From NCBI RefSeq assembly GCF_004116385.1, contig NZ_PEIB01000006.1, positions 146,055 to 192,387 of the forward strand: a stretch of DNA of 46,333 bases, in the 5' to 3' direction. Positions 19,555 through 30,195 of the stretch are shown one piece after another (the stretch's first letter is position 1; each line of letters opens with the position of its first letter). This DNA comes from Veronia nyctiphanis. GTDB taxonomy: Bacteria > Pseudomonadota > Gammaproteobacteria > Enterobacterales > Vibrionaceae. Position numbers and translations under genes: made by a program. The notes below the pieces were generated by a model that saw nothing but the letters and a program-made list of their open reading frames with translations, searched no databases and had not been told where the DNA came from.

Positions 19555-21526
19555 GTGACAGAGAAAATAACTAATAAGATAACGATTTCATTAAAGAAAA
19601 CTGCATTATTAAAACTGTTATTTTATCCCGCCATCGCTATGTTTCTTCCTCTGTCGACCGCATCCATCGCCGAGGCAAAATCACTCTCTGAACAGCGTAC
19701 TGAATACCGAGCAGCGATTAAGGCTGATGATAAAAAACGCTACGTAGAATTTAAACGCCTGAAAGCTGACCTGAAAGATTATCCGCTTTATCCTTATCTT
19801 GATTATCGCGAGTTTGTTCGGGACTTATCGGCAGCATCGCTGTCGCGGGTAAAGCGTTTTGAAGAACGTTATCAAGACATGCCTTTTACTCGCACGTTGC
19901 GCGCCCGCTATTTGACTCTGCTAGGAAAAAGGCGTGACTGGCGAGCGTTTCTTGCTTACCAAAAAGAGCCACCCCGCGACGAGACACTCCGCTGTTACTA
20001 TTTTCACGCAAAAGCACAGCGAGGTTACCGCGTTGAAGCGCTCAAGGGCGCGAAAGAAATGTATCTCACCGGTAAATCTGTCAATCGCGCCTGCGACAGC
20101 CTATTTTCTTACCTGCGTAAATCCGGCGAGTTGACTGATGAACTGGTGCTGAAACGTGCCTTATTGGCCTTTGAAAGCCGCAACCCCGGGTTGATTAACT
20201 ATTTGTCTCGTCAGGTAAGCGGTGAAAACCAAGCCATGGTGCAATCAGCGCTTCGCTTATATAAAGCGCCCACCCGCGTCGAGCACTTTGCCCAGATCAG
20301 CAAGATCACTGTCTTCCATCAGGATCTTGTCAGCCTTGCATTGATCAAACTGGCAAGAAAAAACCCCGATGAGGCAGTTCGGCAGTTTGCTAACACCATG
20401 AAAGGTCAGAAGGTGCCTGAAAGCCTGCGACAGGAAGTCGGCGATTACATCGCTGGTCGGTTAATGTCGACTGACGATACTTCGTTGAGAGTCTGGCGGG
20501 ATAATGTGTTGAATAAATCGTCTGACGTGAAATTGCTGGAGCGACGTTTCAGGCTGGCAATTGCACAGGGACGTTTTGAATCTGCCGAACGTTGGATTGA
20601 TCAGCTTCCTGACGCTGAAGTCGACAACTTAAAATGGCGTTATTGGAAAGCCGTATCGCCAAAGAGCGTGGCCACCATTTCGCGGCCAATCAACATTTTG
20701 AAGATATTTCCGGACAGCGAAATTTTTACAGCATCGCCGCATCCATCCACCTAGGTAAACCTCCACTGATCCCCTATACAGATCCGGACTTTGATGCCAA
20801 CTCTCTTTTTGATTTACAACAGCCTTTGGCGAGAGTGCGTGAGTTACTCGCGCTGAACAAAATGACCGCAGCAAAACGTGAGTGGGACTTTTTGCTGCGA
20901 CGAGTTAGCGTCGAACAAATAGAAAAACTTGCTGCTTATGCCTCAGAGAAGAAATGGCACCATCTCGCTGTGCAGGCAACCATTCGCGGGAAGCTATGGG
21001 ATCATATTCCGTACCGCTTCCCGATCGCGCACCTTGGCTGGTTTGATATGTTCAGCAAAAAGCGCCAATTGCCTTTGCCAACACTGCTTGCACTGAGCCG
21101 ACAGGAAAGCGCTTTTCACACTCAAGCCGTGTCGCCAGTTGGCGCGCGTGGTTTGATGCAGTTGATGCCAGCGACTGCCCGTGCTACCTCGAAAAAGCTA
21201 GGTATTCACTATCGCGGCAAGCATAGCCTGACCGATCCTGTGACCAATATTCGTCTTGGTAGCGGCTACTGCGTGAACTGTTAGATAAATACGACGACAA
21301 CCGGGTACTCGCGCTCGCAGCTTACAATGCAGGGCCGTCGAGAGTAAAACGTTGGCTTAACGAGACCAATGGCAACTTGGATGCAATCGCCTTTATTGAA
21401 GCAATACCTTTTCGCGAGACTCGCGGTTATGTGCAAAACGTATTGGTCTTTGAAATGTATTACCGTGAGCTTTTGGGCAAACCGCAACATTTTCTTCAAC
21501 CACACGAGAGCAAGATGCGCTACTGA
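19555..21526 (+). CDS. slt: Soluble lytic murein transglycosylase Slt70 (two single-base gaps)
   Basis: A periplasmic enzyme that cleaves peptidoglycan glycan strands, forming 1,6-anhydromuramic ends. The N-terminal signal region (LLKLLFYPAIAMFLPLSTASIAEA) precedes the long helical ring domain. The catalytic domain contains LALSRQESAFHTQAVSP, with the catalytic glutamate in RQES, then GARGLMQLMPATA and LAAYNAGPSRVKRW. Frame breaks near 20651 (GCCCGT expected) and 21270 (TACTTGCGT expected) both need one base. Restored length is about 657 residues (E. coli Slt 645). I prefer the GTG at 19555, behind a GGGGGG ribosome site, to the ATG at 19510, which has none. slt-trpR-yjjX order matches E. coli. 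Confidence 0.93.
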
Positions 21527-21580
21527 GCCTTAGCCTTTGATATACTGGCAACACTTGGAAGAGATGAGCATGAGGTTGCC

Positions 21581-21873
21581 ATGCTGATAGCCCCAAATAT
21601 GAAAACTGGCAGGAAGTGGTAGAGCTGATCCAGCGTGCAGCGAAAGATGACAAAGAATCCGAATTGTTGAACATGCTGCTGACTCAGGACGAGAGAGACA
21701 CGCTCACCGCCAGAGTGAATATTGTCTACGAATTGTTGAGAGGGGATATGAGCCAACGCCAGCTGAGTCAGATGCTGGGTGTCGGTATCGCAACCATCAC
21801 ACGAGGCTCCAATGAGCTGAAACGTGTCGATAAAGACACCAAAACGTGGTTGTTAGGGATGCTGGAAAAGTAA
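21581..21873 (+). CDS. trpR: Trp operon repressor (probable single-base gap near start)
   Basis: TrpR is the tryptophan-binding repressor of the trp, aroH and trpR promoters. The recognisable frame holds NWQEVVELIQRAA, TQDERDTLTARVNIVYELL and the helix-turn-helix MSQRQLSQMLGVGIATITRG, all conserved. In that frame the N-terminus has no ATG. The best start is ATG 21581 behind GAGG with one base missing in CCCCAAA near 21594, giving MLIAPKYENWQEVV and 97 residues, similar to other Vibrio TrpR proteins. The core is certain; the exact start is inferred. I did not find a clear Trp operator upstream. A strong terminator follows. Confidence 0.9.
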
Positions 21874-21890
21874 CCTTACCGCGTTGACAT

Positions 21891-21917
21891 AAAAAAAGGG
21901 CCATGCGGCCCTTTTTT
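21891..21917. terminator. Bidirectional terminator between trpR and yjjX
   Basis: AAAAAAGGGCC-ATGC-GGCCCTTTTTT, between convergent genes. Confidence 0.93.
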
Positions 21918-21940
21918 GTTTTGTGGTCTGGTGTGGTTTG

Positions 21941-22455
21941 TTAAAACAGGCTTGGATTGATAAAAGGGATCAGGGCCAGTATCAGCGCCTGATGGTAAAC
22001 TGAACTTCGGGTCAGTTTCCCTTCTGTGAGCATCGCAATCGCGCCGCCTTTTTGTTTCACATTGGTCTCGTTGAACATTTCGTCCATCACGTCACCAAGC
22101 TCTTTGCCCTCACTGATTCCCTCTAACGCTTTTGGTGGAAGCGGTAAACTGGCAGAGCGGCTTCGCCGCGCTGATCACCTGACTCAATTACCATCCACGC
22201 GAAGGTAAATGCACCGTCGATACCCGCTTCAAGGCCGACAAAATAATCACCTTCACAGGCTTCGCGTGCATTTTTGACTCTATTTTCTGCGCCGAGTTTG
22301 GTTTCCTCATTGGTCATTGGCTGGTCGGCCACTTCGCTGGGTACCGAGATACCCTCAAACACCATTTCTGTGTTAGGGAAAACGTCATTGAATGCCGTTT
22401 CAACCGCTGAGATTTTTGCCGGGTTGAGGGAAGCGACGATCACTCGTGTTGTCAT
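21941..22455 (-). CDS. yjjX: Inosine/xanthosine triphosphatase YjjX (one single-base gap)
   Basis: YjjX hydrolyses non-canonical purine nucleotides (ITP, XTP), keeping them out of nucleic acids. The N-terminal [18 protein letters not shown] binds the substrate phosphate, and [15 protein letters not shown] and [18 protein letters not shown] follow. The frame breaks near 22159; adding one C on the coding strand gives [19 protein letters not shown] and then [17 protein letters not shown] and [12 protein letters not shown]. Restored length is 171 residues (E. coli 170). Its ATG overlaps the stop of the upstream hydroxylase gene (ATGA), so the two are translationally coupled. Confidence 0.93.
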
Positions 22456-23344
22456 TCTTTATCCTGCTTATTGTTTTCGATGTTAGCGTTGTCTTGAGAG
22501 CTGCGTTCGACTCCAGGTACGTCAGATTCCGAGCTGTCAGAAGCTGACGGCGTAAAATTGAAAGGCAGTGACAGCATGCCAGGTAGCCAGATGGTTTGAT
22601 GCTCAGCCTGGAATTGCGACAGGCCAATTTCCATGTTTTCTTGTCCGTCTCTTGGGTCTTGTGTATATGTGCCGAACAGCTTATCCCAAATAGACAAGTT
22701 AAATCCGTAATTGCTGTTGGTCTCATCTGGGTGTACAGAGTGATGAATTCTGTGCATGTCGGGGGTCACAATCACACGTCGCACGATTTTATCCAGCCAG
22801 CCAGGTAATGCGACATTGCTGTGGTTAAACATTGCTGTAGCGTTGAGAATAATTTCAAACAAGATCACCGCAACAGCGGGGGCACCAATACAAGCGATGG
22901 CCATGAACTTTATCAGCATCGACAGCAGAATTTCGACTGGATGAAAGCGACCGCCTGATGACACATCAAGATCTCTATCAGCATGGTGCACGGCATGAAG
23001 ACGCCATAGCACTGGCACATTGTGGAACAGCAAATGCTGGCCCCAAATCAGGAAGTCGAGAATGATCACACTGGCGATAACGGCAATCGGGTAGGGGACG
23101 TCAAAGATATGCATCAGGCCCCATCCAACCTTTTCACAATAGACGGCGAAGCTGCCGCCGCGACGGGAAACACCAACCGTACGACCAGCGTATTGACGAC
23201 CATCAAACCAATGTTATTCAGCCACCGTTTGACTTTCGAATGGCGCAGCGCCCGCTTTGGCGCGAGTTTTTCTGCCACCGCCATAATAATAAAAATACCA
23301 ATAAAGGCACCCAGACGAAACGCCACTTCGTTCGACTCAAGCAT
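22452..23344 (-). CDS. Fatty acid hydroxylase / sterol desaturase family membrane protein (one single-base gap)
   Basis: An integral membrane di-iron enzyme of the fatty acid hydroxylase superfamily. The histidine clusters that bind iron are present: HLLFH, LHAVHHAD, FNHSN, and HRIHHSVHPDETNSNYGF. Several membrane helices are visible (GAFIGIFIIMAVAE, PIAVIASVIILDFLIW, FMAIACIGAPAVAVILFEI). The hydrophilic C-terminal tail is rich in S, D and E. Two frames overlap at TGATG near 23117; adding one C (GCCCTG) joins LDGA to MHIFDVPYPIA for 297 residues, typical for the family. The substrate cannot be told; bacterial members act on lipids of varied kinds. Confidence 0.85.
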
Positions 23345-23608
23345 CTTTATTCTCCTTTGGTTGAGGCATTTCTCTGTATTTCCTCATACAGACCGACAGA
23401 GTAGCATTTTCTTCTTTTTATCTACCAGCCGACGGCTGGTGTCGTATCAATGACCTGACAGTATCGCGGCGTATTGACGAAAAAAGCCGATAGAACAAGG
23501 ATGCCATTATTTCGCCACTTTTCACCCCTATTGATCATAATACCTGCCCGTGGTTGCCCGTATCGGCTGATGTAATACATCTATCCATTTTTTCTCGGAG
23601 CAACTGCA

Positions 23609-25998
23609 ATGTATGCCTTATTTCGACCCAGTTTCAAAGGGCGTCGCCTTCTCTTGACTACGTTCAATGGTAGCTGGAAGATGAGTTTTTTATTTCTTTT
23701 CAGCCTTTTGCTGGCGGCCTCTGCGTTTGCTGCCACAACTTCTCATTCTTCGTCCCCCGCTTCGTCTTCTGCTGTGCCAGATAATCGTCTTATGCCGTCA
23801 GAAGATTTCGGTCTGCAGTATCAACAAAATGGCAAGACAGTCTCAGCCCCCTTGGTATCAACGCAGGTTTCGATGTCAGTCGCTGGGTTGATTAATCGCG
23901 TTACGGTACAACAAACTTTCACCAACCCTTCTCATGACTGGATTCACGGCCGCTATGTTTTTCCTCTGCCACAAAACGCCGCAGTAGACAGATTACGCCT
24001 TTATATCGGAGACCGATTTATTGAAGGGGACATCAAACCGAAAGCGGTTGCCCGCAAGCAATACCAGCAGGCAAAAACCGAGGGAAAAAAAGCGAGCCTC
24101 GTCGAGCAGCACCGTCCCAATATCTTCTCTACCGAGGTCGCCAATGTGGCGCCCGGTGAGACGGTAAAAGTTGAAATCGAATACCAGCAAACACTGACCT
24201 ATCGAGACGGCGAATTTTCATTAGTATTCCCGACCGTGGTGACTCCGCGTTATATCCCCGGGGTGCCGATTGTTGGCTTAGATGACCAGCTCAGCTCAGA
24301 TAACGCTTTCGGTCAGGGCGAAAGTACTGCGCATGACGCAGACAACAGTTCGTCTGATAATACGATTCTGGAAAATGTCGAGAAGACAGGAAACTCGCAA
24401 AGTATTGTCACTACCATGCCTTCACTTTCAAAAGGATGGGGGCAAAATACCGATCAGGTGCCTGATGCCAATAACATTACACCTTACTACCGAGACCCAG
24501 CTTTGGCGCATCTTCCCGGCGGCGCTGCGTTACCGTTTTCTATCGATATTGACCTTGATGCTGGCCTGCCGTTGGCGTGGCTGAAAAGCCCGTCTTTCAA
24601 CATTGTCAGTAAAGAAATCTCTTCAGGCCATTACAACATCACCTTGGCAAACCCAGATATCGCGGACAGGGACTTTATCCTCAACTGGCGACCTATGCCT
24701 GCCTCACAACCGCAAGCGGCATTTTTCTATCAGCCTGCTTCTGATAACGGCAAACAATACGGTTTATTGATGGCCTTACCGCCGCAGGCTGTCAGTCGTC
24801 ATTCACAAGCTGCGAAACAAACGTCACTTCAAAAGCCACTGCAAACGCCAATGGCAAAAGAGGTCACGTTTGTGCTTGATGTGTCTGGCTCTATGCACGG
24901 AGAACCGATCATTCAGGCCAAACGAGCATTGCTATATGGCCTGAGAAAACTGTCTGTCCACGATACCTTCAACCTTGTGCTGTTTAACAATAACAGCTGG
25001 TCATATTCAGAAGCACCTTTACCCGCCACAGAGCAAAACCTCAGAGACGTTGAGAGGATGATCCGAGGCTTGAATGCTGATGGTGGCACTGAAATGTCAT
25101 CGGCGCTCGACAGAGCAATGCGCAGGCAGCCGAGTGAGCATCGCTTGGGGCAGGTAGTGTTTATCACTGACGCAGTGTCGGTAATGAAAGTCCGTTGTTC
25201 AAACAAATTCAGTCTTCACTGGGTAGCTGGCGATTATTCACTGTCGGCATTGGTTCTGCGCCTAATCGCTATTTTATGGAGCGTGCAGCCGTCGCGGGTA
25301 AAGGCACTTACACCTATATCGGCAACAATGACAGTGTCGACAGCCAGATGCGCAAACTGTTTGACCGCCTTTCTGCGCCTGCGATGCGCGATATTGTGCT
25401 GACTTCAGAAACAGGTTCGCTCGACTACTGGCCAAAACCTTTACCAGATCTTTACCTGCAAGAGCCGCTGATGGTGGCGTTCGAAATACCGAAAGGAGCA
25501 ACCGATCTGATGGTCACGGGGGAGCTGAACCAACGCCGCTGGCAGCACAAGGTCTCACTGACCAACCTTGAAGCCTCTGCGGAGAAGGCATCGGGTATCG
25601 ATGTACTCTGGGCGCGCAACCAAATCAAGAGTATCGGCTTGAACCCTGACCTCTCTGCGGACGAGAAGCGGGAAAAGATCACTCAGCTTGGTTTGTCACA
25701 TCATATCGTGACAGCGCATACCAGCCTGATAGCGGTCGATAAAACGCCCGTTCGCCCGTTGCACCTAGTTGCCAGCGATAAAAGCATTGCACTGAACCGC
25801 CCATCCGGCATGGCAGTGTCGTTACCGACCTCGAACAGTTCTCCACGGTTGGCGCAGGCAGGCCTTGGCAGTGATCTGCTGACCATCCTTGCCTGTCTGA
25901 TGCTGGTGGCCGGGTTAGGCCTGATGCGGCTGCGCTTAAAACTGTTTGGTGAGTGTGAGATGACAATCATTGCCCTGAGAGCGAGGAGAGAAGTATGA
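23609..25998 (+). CDS. VIT and vWA domain surface protein, marine sortase target (one single-base gap)
   Basis: This matches the family called marine proteobacterial sortase target protein. After a signal segment (FLFLFSLLLAASAFA, residues 27-41) comes a VIT domain (about 80-200, with GRYVFPLPQNAAVDRL), then a vWA domain whose MIDAS motif DVSGS starts at D424. A hydrophobic segment (LLTILACLMLVAGLGL) and arginines near the C-terminus form the anchor expected for sorting. I see no standard LPxTG before it; LPTSNSS occurs about 20 residues upstream. One G is missing near 25171 (GACGGCAGTG expected), restoring TDGSVGNESPLFKQI and 796 residues in total. The sortase gene overlaps its stop by 4 bases. 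The ligand is unknown. Confidence 0.85.
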
Positions 25999-26609
25999 CA
26001 CGTAATCTATTTTGCTACCTGAACCAATATGACGATAAAGCATGGTGGAACTGCACCCTCAGTAGCCTCAGTGCAGGCTTACTGCTGGCGGCCGTCATTT
26101 TCAGTACGCAGGCCGCATGGATAAAAGGTAAGGCTTGGTTTGCCCAGTACCTGATAGAAGATGTGTGGATTACTCAACAGCATACCGGAGAGAGAGTGGC
26201 ACCTTGGCCGTGGGCCGATACCTATCCCGCGGCACGTCTATTACTGCCGGGGCAGAATCCGCTTTATGTTCTCGCGGGTGTCAGTGGTCGTAACTTGGCG
26301 TTTGGGCCGACACTGCAACTGTTTACCGCACAGCCGGGTGAGCACGGCAATATCGTGGTGTATGGCCATAATGATACCCACTTTGCATCGCTGGAAAAGC
26401 TCAAGCCCGGGCAGATAATCCGGCTGGAAAATGCCAGCGGTGAGACCGTGTTTTATCGCGTATCCCTGTCCGAGGTTATCAGTGAGCATGACACCGAATG
26501 GGTAACGGAAAACAGCGACGACGTACTCACTCTGGTCACCTGTTACCCATTCAGCAGTGCCACCTTTAACGGACCAGAGAGATACGTGGTGGTGGCAGAC
26601 CGGGTGTAG
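25995..26609 (+). CDS. Class GN sortase
   Basis: A membrane-anchored transpeptidase of the sortase type known from marine Gram-negative bacteria, expected to process the VIT/vWA protein encoded just upstream. It has 204 residues: an N-terminal membrane helix (SAGLLLAAVIFSTQAAWI), then the sortase barrel with H125 in VYGHNDTHF, C183 in LVTCYPF and R197 in PERYVVVADRV, the full catalytic triad. The gene is intact and overlaps the target stop by 4 bases (ATGA), which indicates coupling. What the enzyme joins its target to in a Gram-negative cell is not established. Confidence 0.9.
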   Translation: MTRNLFCYLNQYDDKAWWNCTLSSLSAGLLLAAVIFSTQAAWIKGKAWFAQYLIEDVWITQQHTGERVAPWPWADTYPAARLLLPGQNPLYVLAGVSGRNLAFGPTLQLFTAQPGEHGNIVVYGHNDTHFASLEKLKPGQIIRLENASGETVFYRVSLSEVISEHDTEWVTENSDDVLTLVTCYPFSSATFNGPERYVVVADRV

Positions 26610-26646
26610 CCAGAGAGCGGTTAGTATGCGGAGAGCGGTCGGGCAG

Positions 26647-27407
26647 TTATCCTGCCCGCATCGCCAGAATTTCAGTGATATCTTTGTCGCCCTGATATTC
26701 AACAAACGCGCTTTCTGCCTGATCAACAGCAAGGATTGACATGCGGTCAGCCAGCTCATTGCCTTCGATACCCACATGCCCGTTGACATGCAGCAGCTCG
26801 ATATCTGTTTTCAGCGTCAAATACAGCGCGTACATCTCTTGGATCAGGCGAGGTTTTTGATTTCTCCGCCAGATTTCTTCCACCCTTTGCGCTCCCAGCC
26901 TGCCGCCCACTGAGAAACACAGTTAATCGAATAGACCGAGTCACAGAAAATCGCCACGCTGCTGCCGTTTACCAGCTCGCCTTTTGCCATCAGCATCGCC
27001 TGATGCAAGGCATTAAGCTCTGCAAGATTGTTGGTACCTTCCGCGACATACAGCCCATACCAGAGTGACTCAAGCGAGTTGCCCCGATACAGCGCAAGCC
27101 CTGAGCCAGCCTTGCCAGGGTTCGGGTCACACGCACCGTCGGTGAACATTTTTACCGATGCTGAATGCGCCAGTACCTGCTGCTGCGTCAGTGAAGCGGT
27201 CTTTTTGGCTTTGCTGGTGGGTGCAGCTTTTGCTGCGGGTTTAGAAGAGTAGGGTTTGTTGCCAAACGCCTTTTCAGCCTCTTCACGGCTTGGAAACGAT
27301 TTGTATTTGGCGTCTTTAAAACCGTGTACCTGCTTTTGGCATGCTGGCCAGTTGTCATAAATGCCGGGTTGATGGCCTTTCCAGACCACATAAAACTTTT
27401 TCGCCAA
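26647..27407 (-). CDS. RNase HI with N-terminal viroplasmin-type domain (one single-base gap)
   Basis: The N-terminal 45 residues (FYVVWKGHQPGIYDNWPACQ) are a caulimovirus-viroplasmin/RNase H1 N domain, which in eukaryotic RNase H1 binds RNA-DNA hybrids. A lysine/alanine linker follows. The C-terminal RNase HI domain has the four acidic catalytic positions: FTDGACDPNP, AELNAL, FCDSVYS and GNELAD, plus the histidine in HVNGHVG. One C is missing on the coding strand near 26847, joining EIKNLA to LIQEMYALYL for 253 residues. The likely role is removal of RNA-DNA hybrids. It is distinct from the short core RnhA of 150 to 160 residues, which should lie elsewhere. Confidence 0.87.
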
Positions 27408-27736
27408 TGTATCGGCTCCGGAAGTGAAAAAAGGGTTAGCGACAGTATGGCATCGGCAAAATCGCGTTCAACCGCAGGACACAATTTTTGTTCTGTCGGT
27501 GACAAAATTGGACGGTTTGATTTGTACTAAATTCAACTGATTGCGTAATCTGTTGGAGCAATGTCAATATTCGTTTCCTGTTTTTATGAAAAATTTATTA
27601 ATTTTTTGTGAGTAATTTCTCGTTATTTGCTGGTAATCTGGCGACGTTTCGAACACCCCACCAAGAGGGTGTCGCATTTATCTTCAACTTGAAGAAATTC
27701 CCCGATTTAAAGAAACACAAAACAAAGACAGGAACT
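27408..27736. other. Divergent intergenic region, RNase HI / LtaS-family gene
   Basis: These 329 bases hold no gene and must carry both promoters. An inverted repeat ACACCC-N8-GGGTGT lies at 27653-27672, about 65 bases before the LtaS-family start. The middle (27530-27620) is AT-rich. Confidence 0.4.
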
Positions 27737-29679
27737 ATGAAGAAGTATCTCGGACCCGTATATCCTTTTGCCGTCTTTATCGGCTTATGCCTTGCTGTAT
27801 TTATGATTTCGCGCCTTGGTTTGTCTATCTGGCAGGCTGATCGTGTCACAGAGAACCACGCTGGCTGCCAATCATCGTCAGCGGCCTGCGTATTGACCTC
27901 ACCTCACTCAGCTGGTTGTTTATTCTGCCCGCTTTCATCTCATGTTTTATTCCGTCTAAAGGTGCCATCAATAAAGGCTGGTGGTTAATTGCCCGTATCT
28001 GGATGGTATTAGGGCTGTGGTTTGTGGTCTACATGGAGCTGGCGACGCCATCGTTTATCGCTGAATATAATCTGCGCCCGAATCGCCTGTTTGTGGAATA
28101 CCTTATCTACCCCAAAGAAGTCTTCAGCATGCTCTGGACAGGCTACAAGCTTGAACTCTTCATTGGCCTCGTAGGTAGCGTAATTGCGGTTGTTGGTGGC
28201 TGGAAATTGAGTGGAAAAGTCACCCAGAACCTGTCGTACCCGCGTTGGTACTTCAAACCAGTGGCTGGCTTTGCCGTGCTGCTGATCATGTTTCTTGCCG
28301 CACGCTCTACGCTGGGCCACCGCCCAATTAACCCTGCAATGGTCGCCTTTGCGCCAGACCCGCTGGTGAACGATTTGGTTCTTAACTCGCCGTACTCCAT
28401 GCTGTTCGCTGCCAAAAACATGGCCTCAGAAATTGATGCGAGCAAGTTCTACGGCAAAATGCCAAAAGACGAGATTATTCGCCGCGTTCGCGAAAGCTCG
28501 AACCTGAACGGCAAAATGCTCGATTCAGATATTCCGACGCTACATAGCGTGATACCGCTGTATCAGGGGAAACCGCGCAACGTTGTTATTCTGCTGCAAG
28601 AGAGCCTCGGTGCACGTTTCGTGAAAACACTAGGCGGAAAAGACTTAACCCCGAATCTGGATAAACTGATGACCGAAGGTTGGAACATGACCAACTTCTA
28701 CGCCACAGGTACCCGCTCAGTGCGCGGCATTGAAGCGATTACCACCGGTTTTTCGCCTTCGCCATCACGTGCCGTGGTCAAGTTGAGTAACAGCCAGACA
28801 GGTTTCTTCTCTATCGCCGATCTGCTGTCAAAACATAATTACCACACCCAATTCATCTATGGCGGCGAAGCGCACTTCGACAACATGCGTAGCTTCTTCC
28901 TCGGTAACGGCATAAAGGAAATTGTGGACCTGCCAACTTTCACTGACCCGCAATTTGTCGGTTCATGGGGTGCGTCAGATGAAGACCTCTACAACGAAGC
29001 CGACAAGCAATTTACCAAGCTGCATCAACAAGGAAAGCCGTTTTTCTCACTGGTGTTCACCACCTCAAACCACTCACCGTTTGAGTACCCGGCTGGTCGC
29101 ATCACACAAACCGAGCCAACCCGTGACAACGCAGTGCGTTATACCGACTGGACCATGGGCGAATTCATGAAAAAAGCCAAGCAGTCAGAATACTGGAAAG
29201 ACACCATCTTCTGGGTGATTGCCGACCATGACGCCCGCGTGTACGAGCCTGAAATGATGCCGGTGAAAAGCTTCCACATTCCGTCTTTGTTGATTGGCGG
29301 CCCTATCGAAGCCAAACAAGACAACCGCCTTGCCAGCAGCATGGACGTCGTACCGACATTGCTGTCACTGGCAGGCATTAGCGGAGAGATTCCAACGCTG
29401 GGTAATGACCTTACCCGTGAAGTGCCTGAAGACAAACAGCGTGCCATGATGCAGTTTGATAAAAACTTTGGCTACATGACCAATAGCGGCGTAGTGGTGA
29501 TGCAACCTGAGAAAGCGCCGCAAGGCTACAGCTTTAACAGCGTAACCGGAAAGCTGACACCAAGGCCGCTGACCAAAGAAGAAGCCGAGACGGCGAGGGC
29601 GCATTCACTATGGGCAAACCTCGCCTACCGTGAAGGCCTGTATCACTTGCCCGGCGAAGGCATGGCGATGGCCAAATAA
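27737..29679 (+). CDS. LTA synthase (LtaS)-family sulfatase-like membrane enzyme (one single-base gap)
   Basis: An inner-membrane enzyme with about five N-terminal helices and a large periplasmic alkaline-phosphatase-fold domain, as in LtaS, OpgB and related phosphoglycerol or phosphoethanolamine transferases. Metal and catalytic motifs are visible: LLQESLGARFV (metal glutamate), YATGTRSVRGIEA (catalytic threonine), FIYGGEAHFDNM and WVIADHDARVY. The frame breaks near 27860; adding one G gives NHGWLPIIVSGLRIDL and a protein of 647 residues from ATG 27737. A Gram-negative cell has no lipoteichoic acid, so modification of a periplasmic glucan, lipid or envelope polymer is more likely; which one cannot be told. 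It has its own terminator. Confidence 0.85.
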
Positions 29680-29694
29680 CGGCCGCCAAACACT

Positions 29695-29724
29695 AAAAAA
29701 GCCTCGCGACTGCGGGGCTTTTTT
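29695..29724 (+). terminator. Rho-independent terminator after the LtaS-family gene
   Basis: AAAAAAGCCTCGC-GACT-GCGGGGCTTTTTT; a hairpin followed by six T. The A run also makes it usable for the convergent zinc-ribbon gene. Confidence 0.88.
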
Positions 29725-29771
29725 ATGACGTTGAAACCACACTTTTGACTGTCATTGAGCCAGCAGCGAAG

Positions 29772-30023
29772 TTACTTAAACCACACCTTACCACCAATCA
29801 TTTTGAAAGCAGGCGCCCCTCTCACCAAGGTATCGCGGGCAAACACCGTATTGCAGCCCGGGCATGTACAGGGCGTGGTAGTAAAATCCTGACTGATTCG
29901 TTCCTTAAAACATTTCACCAGCGCGCCTTTGCCGCCCTTGCGATATTTATACAAAGCCTGATTGCACTTCTTACAGAAAATATCGACCGTTTTCGTCGGG
30001 CCTTTTTTATTGGGCTGAGCCAT
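29772..30023 (-). CDS. Small zinc-ribbon protein, putative nucleic acid binding
   Basis: An 83-residue basic protein with two CxxC pairs (FCKKCNQ and CTCPGCN) about 36 residues apart, forming one zinc ribbon. Many lysines flank the pairs (KGPTKT, YKYRKGGKG). It resembles the conserved gammaproteobacterial family annotated as predicted nucleic-acid-binding zinc-ribbon proteins. It starts MAQPNKKGPT at 30023. There is no membrane part. It is convergent with the LtaS-family gene and divergent from the next unknown gene. The role is unknown. Confidence 0.75.
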   Translation of the reverse strand: MAQPNKKGPTKTVDIFCKKCNQALYKYRKGGKGALVKCFKERISQDFTTTPCTCPGCNTVFARDTLVRGAPAFKMIGGKVWFK

Positions 30024-30195
30024 CGTTGTTAACCGCTTACGTGTCTGATTACGTTATTCGCTGACGCTTATCTTATCATTCCTCTCTACAACGCTGACAG
30101 GGATGAGACAGACAAACAAGTTTCGCCGAGAGCAGTGATCGTAAGCGATCTGCAAAACATAACCATAAACTCACGACAAAACGATTGGAGACCAC

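Noticed and set aside
22400-22726. Frames antisense to or shifted from yjjX and the hydroxylase
   Set aside because: They are explained by the two real genes in the correct frames.
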